Positions 1 to 5,657 of a stretch of DNA of 5,657 bases are shown one piece after another (the stretch's first letter is position 1; each line of letters begins with the position of its first letter). A model generated the notes under the pieces. The model had not been told where the DNA came from. It searched no databases and saw only the letters and a list, made by a program, of their open reading frames with translations. A program made the translations under genes and the position numbers. Origin of the DNA: JAEHCY01 sp964519095 (GTDB taxonomy: Bacteria > Pseudomonadota > Gammaproteobacteria > Chromatiales > Chromatiaceae); contig CAZFHV010000193.1 in NCBI GenBank assembly GCA_964519095.1, positions 1-5,657 of the forward strand. The letters are read 5' to 3'.

Positions 1-350
1 GGCAGGACGATGCGCACCCGATGGAAGCCGCAGGCATCTCGGAGGGCCGCCGCGGCCTCACCCAGGCGGGCGAGGGTCCGGGCGTCGGTGATGTCGAGGT
101 CGGCGCGGCAGATCAGCACCAGCAGTCGGCCGCCCACCTTGAGCAGCCAATCCACCGGGAGCGCCGCCAGATCGGGCGGCGGAGGCTCCACCCCGATGTC
201 GCGCAGGACCACCGGCGGGCAGGCGCAGCCGAGCCCCTTGCGGATGAACCCTTGGAGTGCGGTCGATTGGTCAGGCTCGTGGGAGTCGAGCCGATGATCA
301 AGCGCCGGAGGCCCGGCAGAGGGGGATGAGTCCGGATCAGGGGGACACAC
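1..350 (-). CDS. Unrecognised small protein with a Cys-x-Cys-Pro motif, partial (runs off left edge)
   Basis: On the minus strand one frame stays open from a GTG at 350 to the window edge, 116 full codons without a stop. From about residue 32 onward the third positions are overwhelmingly G or C and the protein reads naturally. It has a short variable Pro/Asp/Ser-rich head (1-30), then FIRKGLGCACPP (35-46) with Cys42 and Cys44, a hydrophobic strand-like stretch GGRLLVLIC (73-81), and an alanine-rich helix ending CGFHRVRIVL (107-116). I do not recognise the family. The close Cys pair could bind metal or do thiol chemistry, but that is inference. The GTG lies 12 nt after the TAA of the DUF3775 gene and has no clear Shine-Dalgarno site, which suggests translational coupling. 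No ATG lies in frame in the visible part, so the start is uncertain. The C-terminus is outside the window. Confidence 0.7.
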   Translation of the reverse strand, partial: MCPPDPDSSPSAGPPALDHRLDSHEPDQSTALQGFIRKGLGCACPPVVLRDIGVEPPPPDLAALPVDWLLKVGGRLLVLICRADLDITDARTLARLGEAAAALRDACGFHRVRIVL

Positions 351-362
351 TGGCCGGGCGGG

Positions 363-749
363 TTACTCTTCGCAGGAATAGCCGTGCTGGAGCAACCCTT
401 CTTCCAGGTGGTCGGCCACATAGGGATGGGCCATGAGGTATTCGGTGGTGTTGTCGTTCTGGGCGTGCTGGGCGTCCTCAACCGCCGTATACCACTCCTC
501 GAGGTCGTAGTCACCGCGCCCGAGCCACATCAGGGCCACCAGCTCCGCCTGCTGCTCCAGGGTGAGGTCATTGACCACCATTTTGACCTCGAGCAGCGAC
601 ATGTCGTCGATGTGATCCGCCAGCACCTGTAGCGCCCAGTCGTCGCTGGGGCTCGACGGCGTGTCGGGGATCACCACCTCCTCCTTGGCCTGGAACTCAC
701 GGGCGCGGGCGATGAAGAAGCAGACCGTCTCGGGGCTGATGTTCAGCAT
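363..749 (-). CDS. DUF3775 family protein
   Basis: This 128-residue acidic protein matches the DUF3775 family as I know it. It opens with LNISPETVCFFIARAREFQAKE. Next comes an acidic linker with DDWALQVLADH, then LTLEQQAELVALMWLGRGDYDLEEW, and it closes with the tail DHLEEGLLQHGYSCEE. The Leu-Trp-Leu-Gly-Arg-Gly-Asp segment and the Glu-Glu-Gly-Leu...Gly-Tyr-Ser-Cys ending are the recognisable family marks. The biochemical function is unknown. No signal peptide or membrane segment is visible, so it is probably a small cytosolic helical protein. I chose the ATG at 749 because GGGAG lies 5 nt upstream. A TTG at 764 would add five residues but lacks such a site. The stop is 12 nt before the GTG of the left-edge gene, so the two probably share a transcript. 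Confidence 0.85.
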   Translation of the reverse strand: MLNISPETVCFFIARAREFQAKEEVVIPDTPSSPSDDWALQVLADHIDDMSLLEVKMVVNDLTLEQQAELVALMWLGRGDYDLEEWYTAVEDAQHAQNDNTTEYLMAHPYVADHLEEGLLQHGYSCEE

Positions 750-754
750 GGGGG

Positions 755-759
755 CTCCC
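755..759 (-). promoter_or_regulatory. Ribosome binding site of the DUF3775 gene
   Basis: GGGAG on the minus strand, separated by five C residues from the ATG at 749. It decides the start in favour of that ATG over the in-frame TTG at 764. Confidence 0.6.
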
Positions 760-859
760 GGCAACCAATGGGAATCGGATCAACCTGGGGACGGGGCGTG
801 CGCAGCCGGCCCCGGTGCCTGCTAGCAGTGTAAACCCTCGCCAGCCAAGCAACTAGAGA

Positions 860-888
860 GCATCGCCGTGCCGGGTGCCGAGCGATGC
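860..888. repeat. Inverted repeat, 7-bp arms
   Basis: GCATCGC at 860-866 is matched perfectly by GCGATGC at 882-888, with a 15-nt loop that itself contains GTGCCG twice. It lies in the 202-nt gap between the DUF2892 and DUF3775 genes, 21 nt from the terminator hairpin at 910-935. It has no T-tract on either strand, so it is not an obvious terminator. It could be a transcript-end structure or an operator upstream of the DUF3775 gene. Confidence 0.35.
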
Positions 889-909
889 GAGCCAGGAAGG
901 GCGCAAGAA

Positions 910-935
910 CCCCGGCGCGAAAGTCTGCGCCGGGG
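910..935 (-). terminator. Rho-independent-type terminator downstream of the DUF2892 gene
   Basis: A perfect 9-bp all-G/C stem (CCCCGGCGC at 910-918 pairing with GCGCCGGGG at 927-935) with an 8-nt loop. Read on the minus strand it begins 17 nt after the DUF2892 stop and is followed by TTCTTG, a short imperfect T-tract. The position and stem strength suit termination of the minus-strand transcript. The poor T-tract makes this probable rather than certain. Confidence 0.6.
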
Positions 936-951
936 CGGGATGGGGAGAAGC

Positions 952-1152
952 CTAGAACGCGGGGCCGGAGGACTTACCGAGACGCTTGAGGATCATGGCC
1001 ATGGGGCAGAACCCGGTGAAGGCCGCCTGCAGGAGATTGGCGCCCACGAAGGCGGTGAACCAGAGCCAGTTGGGGTTGAGGTAATGGGCCAGGAGCAGGG
1101 AGATGAGGATGAAGCTGCCGGCGACGGCCAGCACGATGCGCTCTACGGTCAT
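952..1152 (-). CDS. DUF2892 family small inner-membrane protein
   Basis: A 66-residue protein with two hydrophobic helices: about residues 5-25 (IVLAVAGSFILISLLLAHYL) and 29-48 (WLWFTAFVGANLLQAAFTGF). These are followed by the family signature Gly-Phe-Cys-Pro (47-50) and a basic tail with ILKRLG. This matches DUF2892, the membrane domain also fused to rhodanese in YgaP-type proteins. Relatives are often found beside sulfurtransferase or sulfide-oxidation genes, but none is visible here. The exact role is unknown. I chose the ATG at 1152 because the family normally begins just before helix 1 with an [N/T]-V-[E/D]-R-I pattern. The frame stays open upstream to a GTG at 1266, with another ATG at 1200, and the upstream residues look non-homologous. 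The ribosome site is weak (GGAG about 11 nt upstream). It ends in TAG, with a hairpin terminator directly after, so it is probably monocistronic. Confidence 0.82.
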   Translation of the reverse strand: MTVERIVLAVAGSFILISLLLAHYLNPNWLWFTAFVGANLLQAAFTGFCPMAMILKRLGKSSGPAF

Positions 1153-1324
1153 GGGGTTGAGGTCTCCAAATGGGTTAGGACGTTGGATCTGAAGAAACAT
1201 TAACAAACGCTTATGCTCTCGGCAAGAGCGGATGTGGATATAAATCATAGGGTTGTATGGGGCCACCTACTCGGCAGGCCGCTTCAGACGCCGGGTCAGC
1301 CGGATTGCGGGGCCGGTACCCGCC

Positions 1325-2215
1325 CTAGGGTGTGGTGCGTCCCGCCCAGTCGCGGGCGAATTGCCAGGCGGTGCGGCCGCTGCGGGAGCCCCGTTGCAGG
1401 GCCCAGCGCAGCGCTGCGGCCTGGAGGGCCGCGGGGTCGGGGCAGGGTGCCCCCAGGCGCCGCACCCAGTGGTCCACGGCGGCCAGGTACTGGGCCTGAC
1501 TGAAGGGGTGGAAGGCCAACCAGAGCCCGAACCGATCGGAGAGGGAGATCTTCTCCTCGACGCTCTCGCCGTGGTGGAGCTCCCCCTCGACCAGGCGGCT
1601 GTCGCGATTCTCGCTCTGGTACTCCGGCACCAGGTGGCGGCGGTTCGAGGAGGCGTAGAGGAGCAGGTTCTCCGGCGGGGCGAAGATGGAGCCCTCCAGC
1701 ACGCTCTTGAGGGCCTTGAAGGCCGCATCGTCCGCCTCGAATGCCAGGTCGTCACAGAAGAGCAGGAATCGCTCGGGGCGCCCCCTTAGCTGCCCCAGCA
1801 TCAGGGGCAGGTCCACCAGATCGGTCCGCTCCACCTGAATCAGGCGCAGCCCCAGCGGGCGGAAGTGCTGGAACAGGGCCTTGATCAGGGAGGACTTGCC
1901 GGTGCCCCGAGCCCCCCACAGCAGCGCATTGTTGGCCGGGCGGCCCTGGAGGAACTGGGCGGTATTCTGCACCAGGAGGGCCTTCTGGCGATCCAGGAAC
2001 AGCAGGTCGTCGAGCTCGATCTCGTGGATCTCCGGCACTGCCGAGAGCTGGCCGCCAGCCGGGGTGCGCCGCCAGTAGAAGGCCGGTACGGACCAGTCGG
2101 GCTCGGCTGCCGCAGGGGGCAACAGGCCCCCGACGCGCTCCAGCAGCTCGCCGACCCGCTCCAGCAAGCGCTCCCAGCTCCCGGTGTCGCCCCCCAGGGT
2201 GGGTTGCTCGGTCAT
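1325..2215 (-). CDS. DUF815 family AAA+-like ATPase
   Basis: This 296-residue protein fits the DUF815 (COG2607) group of predicted P-loop ATPases, whose cellular role is not established. An N-terminal helical part contains leucine-rich ERLLERVGELLERV (15-28). The ATPase core has Walker A GARGTGKSS (101-109) and Walker B FLLFCDD (150-156), followed by EGSIFAPPENLLLYASSNRRHL, whose Ser-Asn-Arg-Arg is the usual sensor-1 region. Further on are the family marks SLSDRFGLWLAFHPF and, near the C-terminus, RGSRSGRTAWQF with a likely sensor-2 arginine. The length suits the family and all nucleotide-binding residues are present. No membrane segment is seen. The gene starts 21 nt after ettA, so the two are almost certainly co-transcribed. 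The start is ambiguous: ATG at 2215 is used here, but a TTG at 2221, two codons upstream, sits 8 nt from GGAGG (2230-2234), against 14 nt for the ATG. Confidence 0.9.
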   Translation of the reverse strand: MTEQPTLGGDTGSWERLLERVGELLERVGGLLPPAAAEPDWSVPAFYWRRTPAGGQLSAVPEIHEIELDDLLFLDRQKALLVQNTAQFLQGRPANNALLWGARGTGKSSLIKALFQHFRPLGLRLIQVERTDLVDLPLMLGQLRGRPERFLLFCDDLAFEADDAAFKALKSVLEGSIFAPPENLLLYASSNRRHLVPEYQSENRDSRLVEGELHHGESVEEKISLSDRFGLWLAFHPFSQAQYLAAVDHWVRRLGAPCPDPAALQAAALRWALQRGSRSGRTAWQFARDWAGRTTP

Positions 2216-2236
2216 TGGCAAGGTCAGGGCCTCCGC

Positions 2237-3904
<1,668 letters not shown>

Positions 3905-4005
3905 GGACTGTCTCGCTGTGGCTCCGGGGAGCCTGGGGCTGAGGGAAGGGCGGTGCGAGCCGCGCGGGCGTCGGTGCCGGTGGGTCGCCGCAGCCGGCAA
4001 CGGGG

Positions 4006-4020
4006 TTATTATCCCACAAA
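4006..4020. promoter_or_regulatory. A/T-rich island with back-to-back -10-like boxes between ettA and the aldolase gene
   Basis: In the otherwise very GC-rich 180-nt divergent spacer, one A/T-rich patch holds TATTAT on the plus strand (4007-4012) and, overlapping it, GATAAT on the minus strand (4013-4008). Each differs from TATAAT at one position. Neither has a recognisable TTGACA-like -35 box at 16-18 nt, so these are only candidates for the divergent start sites. They would give leaders of roughly 65 nt (aldolase) and 95 nt (ettA). The rest of 3905-4084 shows nothing else I can support. Confidence 0.3.
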
Positions 4021-4073
4021 GCGCCGGTCCCCTCGGCGGGGTGCGGCGCCGAGTCGAGCTGCAGTCCAGTCCC

Positions 4074-4080
4074 AGGTGAG
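4074..4080 (+). promoter_or_regulatory. Ribosome binding site of the aldolase gene
   Basis: AGGTGAG, 4 nt before the ATG at 4085. It fixes that start within a frame that is open much further upstream. A GTG at 4076 lies inside the site and is not a likely initiator. Confidence 0.6.
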
Positions 4081-4084
4081 CCCC

Positions 4085-4654
4085 ATGACCCCGCAGGAAG
4101 ACCTCGTCAGGCATTACCGCTGGCTGCGCCAGTACGGCTACAACGACTCCCACAGCGGTAACGCCTCGATCCGCCTGGGGGATCGTTTCTGGGTCACCCC
4201 CACCGGGGCCTGCGCCGATACCCTCGCCCCGGGAGACCTCCTGGAATGTCCCCTGGAGGGACCTTGCCCGCCGGGGGCCTCGCTCGACGCCCCCCTCCAC
4301 CAGCGCATCTACCAGTACAACGCCCAGGCGACCGCGGTGCTCCACAGTCACGGTCCCTACAGCGTGGGGGTGACCCTGGCCGGCGGCCAATTCCGGCCGG
4401 TGGACTTCGAGGGATGGCTGTACTTCAAGGCGGTGCCGGTGATCCGCATCCCCTACGAGGACTACGTCCGCCAGGCGCCGGAGGCGGTGGCCAGGGCGCT
4501 GCGGGATCACCCGGTGGCGGTGGTGCGGGGCCACGGGGTCTATGCCTGTGCCCCCTCCCTCAACCTGGCCTACAAGTGGACCTGCTCCCTGGAGCTCTCC
4601 GCCAAGACCTTCGCCATCGCTGAGGCCCTCGGCGGTGCCCCCGGCCTCCCTTAG
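4085..4654 (+). CDS. Class II aldolase/adducin family protein
   Basis: A 189-residue zinc-type class II aldolase/adducin domain, the fold shared by L-fuculose-phosphate aldolase, L-ribulose-5-phosphate 4-epimerase and MtnB dehydratase. Visible marks are SHSGNASIR (22-30, phosphate loop), WVTPTGA (36-42), HSH (87-89) and RGHGVYA (148-154). His87, His89 and His150 are the expected metal ligands. At the position of the FucA catalytic glutamate there is Asp68, in ASLDAPLH, four residues before His72. AraD-type epimerases also carry Asp there (Asp76 in E. coli). However, at 189 residues it lacks the longer C-terminal part of AraD. The substrate cannot be told from sequence. It is probably a cytosolic sugar-phosphate aldolase, epimerase or dehydratase. 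No kinase, isomerase or sugar transporter lies nearby. It is divergent from ettA, and its TAG overlaps the methyltransferase stop. Confidence 0.9.
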   Translation: MTPQEDLVRHYRWLRQYGYNDSHSGNASIRLGDRFWVTPTGACADTLAPGDLLECPLEGPCPPGASLDAPLHQRIYQYNAQATAVLHSHGPYSVGVTLAGGQFRPVDFEGWLYFKAVPVIRIPYEDYVRQAPEAVARALRDHPVAVVRGHGVYACAPSLNLAYKWTCSLELSAKTFAIAEALGGAPGLP

Positions 4655-5475
4655 CGCTCCGCCGCCAGGTAGCAGGTCCAGTTCGCATCGGGCTCCGCCC
4701 GCTCCACGGGCTCGAAGCGCCCGTCGGGCTCGCCCCTTTCGTCCCAGCCCTGCCAGAACGCCTGTACCCGCTGGAAGCCCACCTCCAGGAGCAGGTCGCG
4801 GATCTCGGGGAGGGTCCAGAGCCGCCAGTCGTAGCTGAAGGCCCGCTCCAGCCGCGAGCCGTCGGGAAACTCGAAGTGGATGTGGCAGCGCAGCCGGCCG
4901 CTGAGGGGGTCGTAGTCAGTCTGCTCCCAGACGTAGGTAAAGGGGCCGAAGTCCCCGCTGACCGCTCGGCGCTCCTCGAGGGTGCGGGAGGCGTTGTAGC
5001 CCCCATAGGCGTCGAGGAGCAGCACACCGTCCTCCGCGAGCGCGTCGCGCGACCGGGCGAAGTAGGCCCGGAGCGACGCCCGCTCCTGGAGCAGCCAGTA
5101 GCTGAAGTTCAGCGCCAGGATCAGATCCGGGGCGGGGGTGGAGACCTCCCGCACATCGGCCCGGATCAGCTCCAGCCGTTCCCTCTGGTCGGCGCGCAGC
5201 CCCGAGAGGTTGTGGGTCCGAGCCCAGGCGAGCACCTCCGGGTCCAGGTCCACGCCAACGGCGCGGTGGCCCCGGCCGCGCCGCACCCACTCGCAGCAGA
5301 GCTGGGCGGTGCCGCAGAAATCCTCCCGCAACAGCGCCGCCCGGCGCCCCCGTAGCCGGTGGAAGGTGGACTCGATGAACGCCACCTCCAGACCCGCAGA
5401 TTGCACCGCGAGCTCGTAGAGGCGGTGGCGGTCGGCGTGAGTGGCGAGGGGGCTAGCGGAGGCGGTGAAGTCCAT
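4651..5475 (-). CDS. Class I SAM-dependent methyltransferase
   Basis: A 274-residue Rossmann-type methyltransferase. After a helical head with ADRHRLYELAVQ (14-25) comes LREDFCGTA (49-57), a variant of the glycine-rich motif I. GVDLDPEVL (74-82) carries the acidic residue that would hold the SAM ribose. Asp107 in IRADV is in the adenine-site region, NFSYWLL (123-129) is the motif IV region, and VLLLDAYGG (151-159) follows. The C-terminal half is well conserved in this group: the FTYVWEQTDYDPLSGRLRC region, HFEFPDGSRLERAFSYDWR and LWTLPEIRDLL. The methyl acceptor is unknown. I chose the ATG at 5475, which has GGGAG only 3 nt upstream, because the conserved part begins there. A GTG at 5529 would add 18 residues that look unconserved. 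The gene is convergent with the aldolase gene, overlapping by 4 nt, and divergent from the right-edge gene. Confidence 0.9.
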   Translation of the reverse strand: MDFTASASPLATHADRHRLYELAVQSAGLEVAFIESTFHRLRGRRAALLREDFCGTAQLCCEWVRRGRGHRAVGVDLDPEVLAWARTHNLSGLRADQRERLELIRADVREVSTPAPDLILALNFSYWLLQERASLRAYFARSRDALAEDGVLLLDAYGGYNASRTLEERRAVSGDFGPFTYVWEQTDYDPLSGRLRCHIHFEFPDGSRLERAFSYDWRLWTLPEIRDLLLEVGFQRVQAFWQGWDERGEPDGRFEPVERAEPDANWTCYLAAER

Positions 5476-5541
5476 AGTCTCCCGGGACGCAGACGAGGCG
5501 ATCCTGCGATCAAGGAATCGAAGCCTCACTATTTTTCCGTA

Positions 5542-5570
5542 ATTCTAGAATGGATCCAAGTCGATTTCAG
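5542..5570 (-). promoter_or_regulatory. Candidate sigma-70-type promoter of the methyltransferase gene
   Basis: On the minus strand CTGAAA (5570-5565, four of six matches to TTGACA) is followed after exactly 17 nt by TAGAAT (5547-5542, five of six matches to TATAAT). A start site near 5535 would give a leader of about 60 nt before the ATG at 5475. The -10 box overlaps the palindrome TTCTAGAA (5543-5550). It was recognised by eye only. Confidence 0.4.
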
Positions 5571-5573
5571 GGG
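5569..5573 (+). promoter_or_regulatory. Ribosome binding site of the right-edge gene
   Basis: AGGGG, 6 nt before the ATG at 5580, with a GGAG also abutting the start. It favours this ATG over the in-frame ATG at 5550, which has no such site. Confidence 0.45.
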
Positions 5574-5579
5574 CGGAGA

Positions 5580-5657
5580 ATGGCGACCACTACTGCCGAC
5601 AGCGCCGGTTGGATTCATTACGCCGGGGAGGACCTCACCGAGGTCCCCGTCCACCAG
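5580..5657 (+). CDS. Unrecognised protein, N-terminal fragment (runs off right edge)
   Basis: An ATG at 5580 preceded by AGGGG opens a frame that stays open for all 26 visible codons. Its protein begins MATTTADSAGWIHYAGED and continues LTEVPVHQ. A second in-frame ATG at 5550 would add ten residues (MDPSRFQGRR) but has no ribosome site. The visible part is too short to name a family. There is no signal peptide or membrane segment in it. It is divergent from the methyltransferase gene, with 104 nt between the two starts. Confidence 0.5.
   Translation, partial: MATTTADSAGWIHYAGEDLTEVPVHQ

Noticed and set aside
10..329. Two plus-strand frames at the left edge
   Set aside because: They are low-complexity Arg/Ser or Gly/Arg-rich readings opposite a minus-strand frame with better codon usage and a natural protein sequence.
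113..514. A 133-codon minus-strand frame bridging the DUF3775 gene and the left-edge gene
   Set aside because: It is the wrong phase of both genes, with a Ser/Thr/Arg/Pro-rich shadow composition.
868..1503. Plus-strand frames in the 868-1203 and 1213-1503 region
   Set aside because: They lie antisense to the DUF2892 gene and the end of the ATPase gene, have Arg/Gly/Pro-rich compositions and show no recognisable motif.
3905..4534. Apparent 210-residue N-terminal extension of EttA
   Set aside because: The frame is open upstream, but it runs antisense through the aldolase gene and the conserved EttA N-terminus begins exactly at the ATG at 3904.
4631..4663. GGCGG...CCGCC inverted repeat around the convergent stops as a bidirectional terminator
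   Set aside because: The arms are only 5 bp with a loop over 20 nt and no T-tracts. Such matches are expected by chance at this GC content.

Overview
The window is GC-rich bacterial chromosomal DNA, with codon third positions mostly G or C. It looks like ordinary core or near-core genome rather than a mobile or defence island. The best taxonomic signal is a full-length, colinear EttA (555 codons, both catalytic glutamates at the E. coli positions 188 and 470). With the DUF3775, DUF2892 and DUF815 family genes, it points to a high-GC gammaproteobacterium. An Ectothiorhodospiraceae or Chromatiales-type organism would fit, but that is inference from flavour, not a phylogeny.

Layout from left to right. 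Positions 1-350 (minus): a reading frame running off the left edge, a small unrecognised protein with a Cys-x-Cys-Pro motif, starting 12 nt after the stop of the next gene. 363-749 (minus): a DUF3775 family protein. 952-1152 (minus): a 66-residue two-helix DUF2892 membrane protein, followed by a GC-rich hairpin terminator (910-935). 1325-2215 (minus): a DUF815 AAA+-like ATPase. 2237-3904 (minus): ettA, the ABC-F translation factor, 21 nt upstream of the ATPase gene and probably co-transcribed with it. 4085-4654 (plus): a class II aldolase/adducin family enzyme, divergent from ettA across a 180-nt spacer. 4651-5475 (minus): a class I SAM-dependent methyltransferase, convergent with the aldolase and overlapping it by 4 nt so that the two stop codons interlock. 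5580-5657 (plus): the start of an unrecognised gene running off the right edge, divergent from the methyltransferase.

The genes do not form one pathway. ettA plus the DUF815 gene form one transcription unit (translation control plus an ATPase of unknown role). DUF3775 plus the left-edge gene form another. The aldolase and the methyltransferase are single genes. Long reading frames antisense to ettA and the ATPase gene are by-products of high GC content. I found no rRNA, tRNA, CRISPR array, insertion sequence, attachment site or origin. I also see no convincing new multi-gene system. The items most worth a second look are the Cys-x-Cys protein at the left edge, the aldolase carrying Asp where aldolases usually have the catalytic Glu, and the ettA-DUF815 pairing.
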